The notes beneath the pieces were generated by a model that was given only the letters and a program-made list of their open reading frames with translations, searched no databases and was not told where the DNA came from. A program made the translations under genes and the position numbers. From contig NZ_BCWB01000017.1 in NCBI RefSeq assembly GCF_001592045.1, positions 186,001-250,000 of the forward strand: a stretch of 64,000 nt of DNA, given 5' to 3'. Within the stretch, counting starts at the first letter, position 1; the number at the start of each line of letters is the position of its first letter. This document shows, piece by piece, positions 18,204 to 26,430 of this stretch. The stretch is from Thermobifida fusca NBRC 14071 = JCM 3263 (lineage in GTDB: Bacteria > Actinomycetota > Actinomycetes > Streptosporangiales > Streptosporangiaceae).

Positions 18204-20519
18204 TCAGTCTCGGCCCATGAGGTTCTTCACCCGGCCGACAATGTTCTCCAAATCCGTGCTGAACGGCTGGTCTTGCACCATGTAGGTCCACGTGGTGGAA
18301 GGCCGTTTGACCCCGGCTGCGGCCACGTCGAGCCGACCGTCCACCACCTCCAACTTCTCGAACATCTCCGCGGCACGGGCCCGGGCCTCGTCCAGGAAGC
18401 CCTTGAACGCGGGGACCGCGTCGCGGTTGAACTCGTCCAACGGGTCGCGGCGGCCCAGGAAGCGCAGGTGGATGCCCTCACGCAGGTCGGCGAGGAAGGC
18501 GTTGTGGTCAGCCCACCCCCGGTCCAGGTGGTAGAGGGTGACGAGGCGCGCCGCCCGGGCGACCTCCTCCTCGCCTACCTCTTCCACCAGCCGCTGGTAG
18601 GTTTCGGGGCAGTCCACGGCGAGCTGGCGGCTGCCCAGGTCCTCGTGGAGCACCGCCCGGCGCTGCTCGAGCACCACCGAACGCTGGACGTCGATGATCT
18701 GGTTGTACCGCCAGGTGTTGCGGTGGAGTTCCAGCAGCTGCCCTTCCGCGATGCGCTGCGCGTGGTTGACCATCTCCTTCCAGGCCGGGTCGGTGATCTC
18801 CCCGTCAGCCGAGGAGACCCGGTAGCCCTTCGCCTCGGGAAGGTTGGTGGTGATCAGGTCGTCTTCCACGCTGACGTAGAACACCGAGCCGCCGGGGTCC
18901 CCTTGGCGTCCGGCACGGCCGCGCAACTGGTCGTCGAGCCGGCTGCTGGGGTAGCGGCCGTAGCCGATGACATAGAGGCCGCCGGTCTTCACCACCCGGT
19001 CCCGGTCCCGCATGTCGCTGCCGCCCAGACGGATGTCGGTGCCCCGGCCCGCCATCTGGGTGGACACGGTGATCCGGCCGTAGGTTCCGGCCTCCGCGAT
19101 CACCGCGGCCTCTTCGGCGTCGTTCTTCGCGTTGAGGACGACGCACTCGAGCCCGGCCCGCCGGAGGCGCTTCGCGAGCCGCTCGGACTCCGCAACGTCC
19201 TGCGTGCCGATGAGGATCGGCCGACCCGTGGCGTGCACTTCCTTGACCTTCTCCACCACGGCCTCTTCCTTCTCCTCGGCCGTGGCGTAGAGCCGGTCCT
19301 CCTCATCGATGCGGATGTTGGGCTTGTTGGGCGCGATGACCGCGACCTCGAGTTCGTAGAACTCGCGGAGCTGTTCGGCGACGGCCATCGCGGTACCGGT
19401 CATCCCGCAGCGGATCGGATAGCGCAGCACCAGCGACTGCACCGTGATGGAGTCCAGCACCTCGCCGGTCTCACTGGGCGTCAGGTGCTCCTTGGCTTCC
19501 ACCGCGGCCTGCAGGCCGTCGGGCCAGCGCTGGAGCAGCGCGATACGGCCGCGCGACTCGTTGATGAGCCGCACCTTGCCGTCCCGCACCACGTAGTGCA
19601 CGTCGCGGTGGAGCAGGGCGTGGGCGTGGAGCGCCAGGTTGACCCGGGAGAGCAGCGTCGTGTCCTCCGCGGAGAACAGGTCGACCCCGCCCAGGGCCTT
19701 CTCCACCACGTTGATCCCGGTGTCGGTGAGGTGGACGTTGCGCCCGTCGTCGTCGACCTTGTAGTCGATGCCGGGACGCAGCCGGCGCACCAGCTCGGCC
19801 ATGGCCGCGTCGGATTCGGCCGGTTCGGCGGCTCCCGCCAGCACGAGGGGGACCCGGGCTTCATCGACGAGCACGGAGTCGGCCTCGTCGATGATCGCCA
19901 CGTTCGGTTCGGGAACCACCAGTTCGGACACGTCGGTGGCGAGCCGGTCCCGCAGCACGTCGAAACCGAGCTCGCTCACGGAAGCGTAGGTGATGTCAGC
20001 GGCGTAAGCGGCGCGCCGTTCCTCCGTAGTGGACTCCTGGCTGATCCAGCCGACTTCGACACCGAGCAGCGTGTACAGCGGCCGCATCCACTCGGCGTCG
20101 CGTCGAGCCAGGTAGTCGTTGACGCTGAGCACATGCACCCGCTGTCCGCGCAAGGCGAATCCGACAGCGGCAAGTGCACCGGTGAGGGTCTTGCCCTCAC
20201 CTGTAGCCATCTCCGCGACGTGCCCGTCCAGCAGCGCCATCATGCCGATGAGCTGGGTGTCGAAGGGGCGTTCCCCCAGCGTACGGCGGGCGGCTTCCCG
20301 GCCCAGCGCGCACAGCTCGGCGAGGTCGTCGCGGTCGTAGGGCAGTTCTGCGTTCCCGAGTTCGGTCGCGACCTCGGTCAGCTCGGCGTCGCTCAGCTTA
20401 CGCAGCGCCTCTTCGCGTTCCTCAATCGTCTTGAGCAGCTTGATGTAGGGCTGGAGTGACACCGATCCCGGTTTCCCCAGGAGGCGTCGTACGCCCTCTG
20501 CCATTCGTGCGAACACCAC
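18204..20519 (-). CDS. secA2: Accessory Sec system translocase SecA2
   Basis: A 771-residue SecA-type ATPase that drives preprotein export. It has Walker A in EMATGEGKTLTGALA, Walker B in VAIIDEADSVLVDEAR, the preprotein cross-linking region, and helicase motif VI in STQMAGRGTDIRLGG, YVIGYGRYPSSRLDDQLRGR and AGRQGDPGGSVFYVS. It lacks the long C-terminal linker and Zn-binding tail of SecA1, and the length matches actinobacterial SecA2. Tandem GTG codons (20514-20519) begin the frame without a clear ribosome binding site; ATG at 20504 is a possible start. It is monocistronic with its own terminator. SecA2 substrates here are unknown. Confidence 0.93.
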   Translation of the reverse strand: MVFARMAEGVRRLLGKPGSVSLQPYIKLLKTIEEREEALRKLSDAELTEVATELGNAELPYDRDDLAELCALGREAARRTLGERPFDTQLIGMMALLDGHVAEMATGEGKTLTGALAAVGFALRGQRVHVLSVNDYLARRDAEWMRPLYTLLGVEVGWISQESTTEERRAAYAADITYASVSELGFDVLRDRLATDVSELVVPEPNVAIIDEADSVLVDEARVPLVLAGAAEPAESDAAMAELVRRLRPGIDYKVDDDGRNVHLTDTGINVVEKALGGVDLFSAEDTTLLSRVNLALHAHALLHRDVHYVVRDGKVRLINESRGRIALLQRWPDGLQAAVEAKEHLTPSETGEVLDSITVQSLVLRYPIRCGMTGTAMAVAEQLREFYELEVAVIAPNKPNIRIDEEDRLYATAEEKEEAVVEKVKEVHATGRPILIGTQDVAESERLAKRLRRAGLECVVLNAKNDAEEAAVIAEAGTYGRITVSTQMAGRGTDIRLGGSDMRDRDRVVKTGGLYVIGYGRYPSSRLDDQLRGRAGRQGDPGGSVFYVSVEDDLITTNLPEAKGYRVSSADGEITDPAWKEMVNHAQRIAEGQLLELHRNTWRYNQIIDVQRSVVLEQRRAVLHEDLGSRQLAVDCPETYQRLVEEVGEEEVARAARLVTLYHLDRGWADHNAFLADLREGIHLRFLGRRDPLDEFNRDAVPAFKGFLDEARARAAEMFEKLEVVDGRLDVAAAGVKRPSTTWTYMVQDQPFSTDLENIVGRVKNLMGRD

Positions 20520-20713
20520 AGCAGAGTAACGCTGTTCACACCGTCCGAGTTCCCTGCGTAAAGTGCGAGATCACGCCGTAGGACCGGCTCCGCGGCACCC
20601 TGCTACCGGAACCTCTCTTCTGACCTGCTGTTACTCGTCCACCACGGATTGTGGACCGCGGTTCCTCCGGCAGGCCGGGGCTGCGCCGCTGCTTGCGGTA
20701 CCGACCATGGGGG

Positions 20714-21304
20714 TTAGTGGACGAGCTGGCGGCTCCGCCGCTCCTCCACCACCATCGCGTGCTTGACCAGGCTGATCAGTGTCTCCCGCACCGCTTCCCG
20801 CTTGCGGGCGTCCGTCGTCACGATCGGCACGTCGGGCGGGAGCGCGAGCGCCTCGCGCAGCTCGTCCTCCGGGTAGTGGTAGTACTCCTCCTCGGTTTCA
20901 AAGGAGTTCACCGCGATGATGAACGGTATGGGGTGCTGCTGTTCGAAGTACTCGATGGCAGGAAAGCAGTCCTCCAGCCGCCGGGTGTCCACGAGGATGA
21001 CCGCACCCAGGGCGCCTCGCACCAGGTCATCCCACATGAACCAGAACCGCTGCTGGCCGGGGGTGCCGAACAGGTAGAGCACCAGGTCGGTGGGGAGGGA
21101 GATCCGGCCGAAGTCCATGGCCACCGTGGTGCTCCGCTTCTCCGGGGTCATGGACAGGTCGTCCACCCCGGCACTGGCATTCGTGATCGCCGCCTCGGTG
21201 CGCACGGGAGGGATTTCGGAAATCGAGCCGATGAACGTGGTCTTTCCGACGCCGAAGCCCCCGGCGACGATGATCTTCGTGGTGAGTTTCGGGGAATCGT
21301 TCAC
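20714..21304 (-). CDS. CvnD-like small GTPase (orphan conservon type)
   Basis: A 196-residue Ras-like GTP-binding protein of the MglA/CvnD group. G1 is GGFGVGKTTFIG; the G3 region is LYLFGTPGQQRFWFMWDDLV, with the usual DxxGQ changed to TPGQ as in CvnD; G4 is FIIAVNSF. In Streptomyces such GTPases are the last gene of four-gene conservons (sensor kinase-like CvnA, roadblock CvnB, DUF742 CvnC, GTPase CvnD). None of the partners flanks this gene. The GTG at 21302-21304 has GAGG about ten bases upstream; another GTG at 21325 is possible. A signalling role at the membrane is inferred from the family. Confidence 0.85.
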   Translation of the reverse strand: MNDSPKLTTKIIVAGGFGVGKTTFIGSISEIPPVRTEAAITNASAGVDDLSMTPEKRSTTVAMDFGRISLPTDLVLYLFGTPGQQRFWFMWDDLVRGALGAVILVDTRRLEDCFPAIEYFEQQHPIPFIIAVNSFETEEEYYHYPEDELREALALPPDVPIVTTDARKREAVRETLISLVKHAMVVEERRSRQLVH

Positions 21305-21769
21305 GGGTTCGTTACCTCGAGACACTGAGGGAGCGCGTGCGCGGCCCCGCTCCGGAAGGTCCGCTGGGGGTGGGAGCGGCCGACGGACATGATCATCACA
21401 GGTGAACCTAGCACCGTCTCGGGGTAGCCGCGGCGTTCTCCACCGATTCTGCAGGCGAAGGCGGAGCGGGCGCTCCGTGTAGCGTGCCGCGGTGCCCGCC
21501 TATCGCGGGGTATAGGGGTCTCAGCCGGACAAGTGAGCTGTTCCCTGGAAGGGCCCGGATGCGTATTCTCCGCGTCCGGGGCAGCGCCGGGCCGCCACCG
21601 GTCAGCTTCTAGCCCACATCCGTCCAGTTTGCAAGGGAAGAAAGTCCTTTGTTTCGGCACGGCGCAGTGCGCAACCGTCGCGGTTTTCGTCCTTTCTCCA
21701 CGGCGGACTGGATCGGCAGCAACAGATCCGCCACCACCGTTCCAGGCACCTCCTCAAGAATTTATGCGA

Positions 21770-21803
21770 AGCGTTTTCTCCAGAGAAAACGCTGCCGTTT
21801 TTC
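21770..21803 (+). terminator. AT-rich hairpin followed by a T-run
   Basis: An 11-bp perfect stem, AGCGTTTTCTC with GAGAAAACGCT and a two-base loop, followed by GCCGTTTTT on the plus strand. It reads as a rho-independent terminator, but no rightward gene ends here. It faces the terminator of the leftward small RNA. A regulator-binding dyad is the alternative. Confidence 0.45.
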
Positions 21804-21819
21804 TGTCGGGGACTGGCCA

Positions 21820-21938
21820 CAAAGAAACCCCCGGAACGGCTGCTCCGGGGGCAGGAAGACAAGGGCGGTAACACCGTGGGTTTTGGAGAGAAACCTCACG
21901 AGGGGGGACAGTCACCGCCTCTCGTCATCTCCAAAACC
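21820..21938 (-). ncRNA. Candidate small RNA with own promoter and terminator
   Basis: Read on the minus strand, a strong promoter (21940-21968) is followed by an 11-bp closing helix (GGTTTTGGAGA at 21938-21928 with TCTCCAAAACC at 21889-21879). Inside it lies a GC-rich arm with a CCCCCC run, then a small CGGT/ACCG hairpin. It ends in a terminator hairpin (TCCGGGGG/CCCCCGGA, 21851-21828) followed by TTTCTTT. The RNA would be about 112-119 nt with no open frame of note. The -10 spacing suggests the true 5' end may be near 21932, trimming the closing helix. I do not recognise an RNA family; it does not look like tmRNA, 4.5S or RNase P RNA. Confidence 0.5.
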
Positions 21939-21939
21939 A

Positions 21940-21968
21940 AGCTTAGGCTTTCTACCACCCGAGGTCAA
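21940..21968 (-). promoter_or_regulatory. Sigma-70-type promoter for the small RNA
   Basis: On the minus strand the -35 box TTGACC (21968-21963) and the -10 box TAAGCT (21945-21940) are separated by exactly 17 bases. Both are close to the actinobacterial housekeeping consensus (TTGACN, TANNNT). Confidence 0.6.
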
Positions 21969-22263
21969 GAAAATGCCAAAACTCTCGATCCTGCGGGGGA
22001 TTTTTCCGAATTCTCCTTATCCATCACTGAATTCAGTCCGCACCCCGTATTTCTTCCTTCTTTCCTGCTCGCACCCGGCAGCTCCCGGTCCGCGGCCACC
22101 GCTGCACCGGGCCACCTCCCCGCTGCCCGTGCAACCGGCCGGACAGCAGCAGCGTGCCCGCCCGGCCGGGCCGGCGAGAGCCCAGGTGTGAGCCCTTCCC
22201 CGCTTCAGGGCCTACGATTAGGCCGTACCCGAACGGTCCCTGGCTAAGGAGCCAACCGCACCC

Positions 22264-23580
22264 ATGTCCGAACAGCGCATCATCCGACCCACGCCCATCA
22301 GCGGATTCCCCGAGTGGACGCCCCGCATCCGGTCCGTGGAGCTGCGCTGGCTGGACCATATCCGCCGCGGTTTCGAACGGTACGGGTTCTCCTCGGTGGA
22401 GACCCCGTCGGTGGAGGTGCTCGACGTCCTGCTGTCCAAGGGCGAGACCTCCCAGGAGATCTACACGCTGCAGCGGCTCCAAGCGGACGCCGACGACAGC
22501 AGTGACGCACGGCTCGGCCTGCACTTCGACTTGACCGTGCCGTTCGCCCGGTATGTGGCCCAGCACTTCAACGACCTGGTCTTCCCGTTCAAGCGCTACC
22601 AGATCCAGCGGGTCTGGCGCGGTGAGCGCCCCCAGGAAGGCCGGTTCCGCGAGTTCACCCAGTGCGACATCGACGTCATCAACGTCGACCGCATCCCGCT
22701 GCACTTCGACGCCGAACTGCCGCGCATCGTGCACGAAGTCCTCACCGGCCTGGACATCCCTGCGTGGACCCTCAACATCAACAACCGCAAGGTGCTCCAG
22801 GGCTTCTACGAGGGCCTCGGCATCACCGACCCGCTCGCGGTGATCCGCGCGGTGGACAAGCTGCACAAGATCGGCGCTGACGCGGTCCGCGAGATCCTCA
22901 TCGACCAGGCCGGCCTCAGCTCCGACCAGGCAGCGGCCTGCCTGGAGCTGGCGGAAATCCGCGGCTCCGACACCACGGTGGTCGACGCGGTCGCCAAACT
23001 GGGTGTCTCCCACCCCACGCTCACCGCCGGTCTGGACGAACTGGGCGAGGTGTTGGACGAACTGTCGGACCTGCCCTCCGGAAGCGTCGTCGCGGACCTG
23101 TCCATCGCGCGCGGCCTGGACTACTACACGGGAACCGTCTACGAGGCGACGTTCAACGACGATCCCGGCTACGGAAGCATCTGCGCGGGAGGCCGCTACG
23201 AGAACCTTGCCGGACAGTTCATCCGCCGCTCCCTGCCTGGCGTGGGGATCTCCATCGGGCTGACCCGGATCTTCGCCAAACTCGTGTCCGAAGGCCGCAT
23301 CACCGGCGGCCGCTTCTGCCCCACCGATGTGCTCGTCGTCCTCCCCAGCGACGAGCGGCGCAGCGCCGCCTTGGCCGTCGCGGCGCAGCTGCGCGAACGC
23401 GGCTTCAACACCGAGGTCTACCACCAGGCAGCCAAAATCGGTAAGCAGATCCAATACGCCGTGAAGAAGGACATTCCCTTCGTGTGGTTCCCGCCCTTCG
23501 ACGACGGTCGGCCCCATGAGGTCAAGAACCTGGCCACTGGGGAGCAGGTGGAAGCCGATCCCGCTTCCTGGAACGGATGA
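22264..23580 (+). CDS. hisS: Histidyl-tRNA synthetase
   Basis: Charges tRNA-His. The 438-residue class II enzyme has motif 1 near WLDHIRRGFERYGFSSVETP, motif 2 in FKRYQIQRVWRGERPQEGRF, the histidine-binding HisA motif ARGLDYYTGTVYE with GGRYENLAGQF, and motif 3 in LPGVGISIGLTRIF. The C-terminal anticodon-binding domain is in VLVVLPSDERRSAALAVAAQ. ATG at 22264 with AAGGAG about 12 bases upstream. No T-box or leader peptide is evident. The gene is followed by a long hairpin. It is alone here, away from the usual relA neighbourhood. Confidence 0.96.
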   Translation: MSEQRIIRPTPISGFPEWTPRIRSVELRWLDHIRRGFERYGFSSVETPSVEVLDVLLSKGETSQEIYTLQRLQADADDSSDARLGLHFDLTVPFARYVAQHFNDLVFPFKRYQIQRVWRGERPQEGRFREFTQCDIDVINVDRIPLHFDAELPRIVHEVLTGLDIPAWTLNINNRKVLQGFYEGLGITDPLAVIRAVDKLHKIGADAVREILIDQAGLSSDQAAACLELAEIRGSDTTVVDAVAKLGVSHPTLTAGLDELGEVLDELSDLPSGSVVADLSIARGLDYYTGTVYEATFNDDPGYGSICAGGRYENLAGQFIRRSLPGVGISIGLTRIFAKLVSEGRITGGRFCPTDVLVVLPSDERRSAALAVAAQLRERGFNTEVYHQAAKIGKQIQYAVKKDIPFVWFPPFDDGRPHEVKNLATGEQVEADPASWNG

Positions 23581-23588
23581 GCCTCCGA

Positions 23589-23636
23589 GGCGTGGGATTG
23601 CCCCGGCCAAGGCAGGCCTCGGTGCAATCCCACGCC
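23589..23636 (+). terminator. Large hairpin directly after hisS
   Basis: A 13-bp perfect stem (GGCGTGGGATTGC with GCAATCCCACGCC) with an internal GGCC-rich loop begins nine bases after the hisS stop. It has no T-run. It probably separates hisS from the ATPase-LuxR gene. Confidence 0.6.
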
Positions 23637-23757
23637 GTGCGGGTGGCCGCGTCTCAGGCCGCGACCTCTCGTTTTCTCCCGGATCGCCGGATCTCTCACA
23701 TATCCGTCGGGGGAAGGAGACGGAAGGGGGCGACACCACGGTTGCAGAGACAAGACC

Positions 23758-26241
23758 ATGCCAGCGCCACGACAGCACCTGCCCGCTCCCCGCACCCCGT
23801 TCATCGGCCGAGAACGCGACGTCGCCGATCTGATCAGCCTGCTGCACACCGTGCGCATGGTGACGCTCACCGGCTCCGGCGGTATCGGCAAGACCCGCCT
23901 GGCGCTACGCGTCGCCGAACAGGAGCGCAGCCGGTTCGCCGACGGAATGCTCTTCGTCGACCTGAGTGCGGCCACCGCCGGCGACCACGTGCTGTACTCG
24001 ATCGCCCAGGCTCTGGGCATCGAGACCGCTCGCGGCCAGTCACTCCACGAAGCCGTGCTGCTGGCCCTCCGCTCCTGTGAACTGCTGCTGGTCTTGGACA
24101 CCTGCGACCGCATCGTGGCCCCGCTGGCTGACCTCTGCCGCAGCCTCCTGCGCACCTGCCCCCGGCTGCGGCTGCTCGCCACCAGCCGGGAGCCGCTGCG
24201 CATCCCCGGGGAGAACGTCTGGCGGGTTCCTCCGCTCGACCTTCCCCCCGCTCCCCCAAAAGCACCGGTCAGCGTCCCTTGGTCCCCCCCTTCCCCGGGA
24301 CGGTTGAGCGTCCACGAAGCGATGCGCTCCCCAGCGGTCCGCTTGTTCGCCGCGCGTGCCCACCAGGCACGCCCGGGGTTCACCATCACCCCCGAAACCG
24401 TCGACACAGTCGTGCAGATCTGCCGCATCCTCGACGGGGTGCCCCTCGCTATCGAACTGGCCGCGGCCCGCGTCCAGGTGCTGTCAGTCGAACAGATCCT
24501 GCAACGCCTCGACGACCGTTTCACCCTGCTCAACAGCACGGACCAGCAGCTCCCGGAACGGCAGCGCACCATGCGGGCCGTGGTGGAGTGGAGCCACGCC
24601 CTGCTCACCGACGCGGAGAAAGCCCTGCTCCGCCGCCTGTCGATCTTCACGAACTGGTCGCTCGACATGGCGGAGGCCCTCTTTACCGCCGACTTCGGGG
24701 ACAACCTGCTGCAACTGCACGCCTCGCTGCTGGACAAGTCGCTGATCGTGCTGGAAGACGAGGTAGAGGGCATCGCCTACTACCGCATCCTCGACAGCGT
24801 CCGCGTCTACGCCGCCGAGAAACTGCAGGCCGCGGGGGAAACCGAGCACTATCTGCGGCGCGCCCTCGAACAGGGGGTGTACTGGGCCGGGGAGTTCGCG
24901 TCCGCGATGGGCGAAGACCTGCCCTGGCAGGAGCGGCTGAAACTCCTGAACCGGGTGGAGCGCAACCTGGACAACATGCGCTCCTTCCTGCACCGGGCCG
25001 CCACTGGCGACCTCGTAGAGCCCGGACTGCAGGTCTGCGTCCTCCTGCGGTCCTACTGGCTCGCATTCGACCGGTGCGCGGAAGGCGCCGCCTTCCTGTC
25101 CGCCCTGCTGGCCGCGGCCCCCGACCAGCTGCCCACGCCGCTCCGGACCCGCGCCCTGGTCCTGTACGGCGAACTGACCTTGGACCTCGACGGCGACCAG
25201 ATCGTCCACGAACGGCTCACCACCGGGCTCCGCTTGGCGGAGTCGCTCGGCGACGACACTGCCCGCGCCCACGCCCTGGCTGCCCTGGCGGTCCTCGCGC
25301 TCCGCCAGGAAGAGTTCTCGACGGGCATCGCCCACGCCACGGAATCCCTGGAGTTGGCGCGACGCCTCGGCGACCGGCTCCTCGAAGTCCACGTCATGGG
25401 GGTGCGGAGCCGCCTGGCTGAGGCGGCAGGCGATGTCGACGACGCCCAGCAGTGGCTGTCGCGGACCTTGGCGTTGAGCGAGCAGACCGGCTGCGGCTGG
25501 GCCCTGGCCTACTGCCACGAGTCGCTGAGCGCCCAGGCGCTCCGGGAAGGCGCCTCTCAGCAGGCTGAAGAGCACCTGCACCGTGCCCTCACCCTGTTCT
25601 CCGAGCTGGGATCGGCGCTGGGTGCTGCGCGGTGCCTCTCAGCGCTGGGCCGTCTCGCCGCGCAGCGCGGGCAGTCGCAGACCGCCTGGGAGCACTTGAG
25701 CGGGGCTGTCCGCCGCAGCAGGCTGTCGGGGCGGCGGCTGACTCTGGCCCGCGCAATGGAGGACCTGGCCTGGTTCGCGGCCTCAAAGAACATGACCGAC
25801 CGGGTTGTGCTCCTCGGCGCGCAGGCGGAAATGCTGCGCCAGTGGGCCCACGCCCCTTCCCCAGGCAGTCAGCGGTTGCGCGAGCACGTTGCCCGACAGT
25901 GGGGGGACGCGTCCGCAGCCGCAGCCTGGACCCGGGCCCGCACCCTGCCCCTCGAAGAAGCGCTGGATGCCGCGCTCGCCGCCCCCCATTTCGGAGATGT
26001 GCGCACACTCACCCCGCGGGAGCGTCAGATCGCCCGACTCGCGGGTTCGGGACTGTCCAACCGGGAGATCGCAGCCCGGCTGGTGATCAGCCAGGCAACC
26101 GTGGCGCGGCATATCGCCAACATCTTCGCCAAACTGAACATCTCCAAACGCGCTGAATTGCCCGCTCGGCTTGCCGCACTCCGGAAAACTCAGACAGACG
26201 GACACCCGCAATCGGCGGACACTTCCCCGTGCCGGTCGTGA
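23758..26241 (+). CDS. ATPase-LuxR family regulator, first of a tandem pair
   Basis: An 827-residue STAND-type regulator. The N-terminal ATPase has FIGRERDVADLISLL, Walker A GSGGIGKTRLAL near residue 41, Walker B LLLVLDTC and the sensor region LLATSREPLRI. A central helical repeat region (TPR-like, roughly 420-740) is followed by a C-terminal LuxR HTH: LTPRERQIARLAGSGLSNRE and ISQATVARHIANIFAKLNIS. Such proteins sense a ligand through the repeats and bind DNA after nucleotide exchange. The ATG at 23758 has a weak site. A paralogue follows after 190 bases. Target genes are unknown. Confidence 0.88.
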   Translation: MPAPRQHLPAPRTPFIGRERDVADLISLLHTVRMVTLTGSGGIGKTRLALRVAEQERSRFADGMLFVDLSAATAGDHVLYSIAQALGIETARGQSLHEAVLLALRSCELLLVLDTCDRIVAPLADLCRSLLRTCPRLRLLATSREPLRIPGENVWRVPPLDLPPAPPKAPVSVPWSPPSPGRLSVHEAMRSPAVRLFAARAHQARPGFTITPETVDTVVQICRILDGVPLAIELAAARVQVLSVEQILQRLDDRFTLLNSTDQQLPERQRTMRAVVEWSHALLTDAEKALLRRLSIFTNWSLDMAEALFTADFGDNLLQLHASLLDKSLIVLEDEVEGIAYYRILDSVRVYAAEKLQAAGETEHYLRRALEQGVYWAGEFASAMGEDLPWQERLKLLNRVERNLDNMRSFLHRAATGDLVEPGLQVCVLLRSYWLAFDRCAEGAAFLSALLAAAPDQLPTPLRTRALVLYGELTLDLDGDQIVHERLTTGLRLAESLGDDTARAHALAALAVLALRQEEFSTGIAHATESLELARRLGDRLLEVHVMGVRSRLAEAAGDVDDAQQWLSRTLALSEQTGCGWALAYCHESLSAQALREGASQQAEEHLHRALTLFSELGSALGAARCLSALGRLAAQRGQSQTAWEHLSGAVRRSRLSGRRLTLARAMEDLAWFAASKNMTDRVVLLGAQAEMLRQWAHAPSPGSQRLREHVARQWGDASAAAAWTRARTLPLEEALDAALAAPHFGDVRTLTPRERQIARLAGSGLSNREIAARLVISQATVARHIANIFAKLNISKRAELPARLAALRKTQTDGHPQSADTSPCRS

Positions 26242-26430
26242 TCTTCCACCCGTATTGTCAAAACAACCATTCCGAACAGTGAAAATATCTGTTTTGGTTG
26301 CACTGGGAGTCAATAACCACTAAGACAGAATGTGACGTTCGTTTCTTCCGTTTCAGTCTGTCATTCCCCCCACCCGTCCTCGACTGAGCATAATGTCGCG
26401 TTTCCCCACCGCCTGATCTCACCGGAGTCC

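Larger units (their letters stand above)
21305..22263. other. Long non-coding interval
   Basis: About 960 bases between the CvnD-like gene and hisS contain no open frame with actinobacterial third-position bias and are poorer in GC than their flanks. They hold the candidate small RNA with its promoter and terminator (21820-21968), a separate hairpin at 21770, and the hisS promoter region near 22100-22250. The rest shows nothing recognisable. Confidence 0.6.

Noticed and set aside
18144-20459. 771-residue open frame opposite secA2
   Set aside because: Shadow of secA2 of nearly the same length; it even includes the terminator hairpin as coding.
21820-21938. 6C RNA, tRNA or SRP RNA identity for the structured element
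   Set aside because: A C-run is present but appears paired rather than looped, and no T-arm, acceptor stem or SRP helix pattern fits.
22033-23847. Long open frame opposite hisS
   Set aside because: Antisense shadow of hisS; it lacks a start with a ribosome binding site, and the product has no domain.
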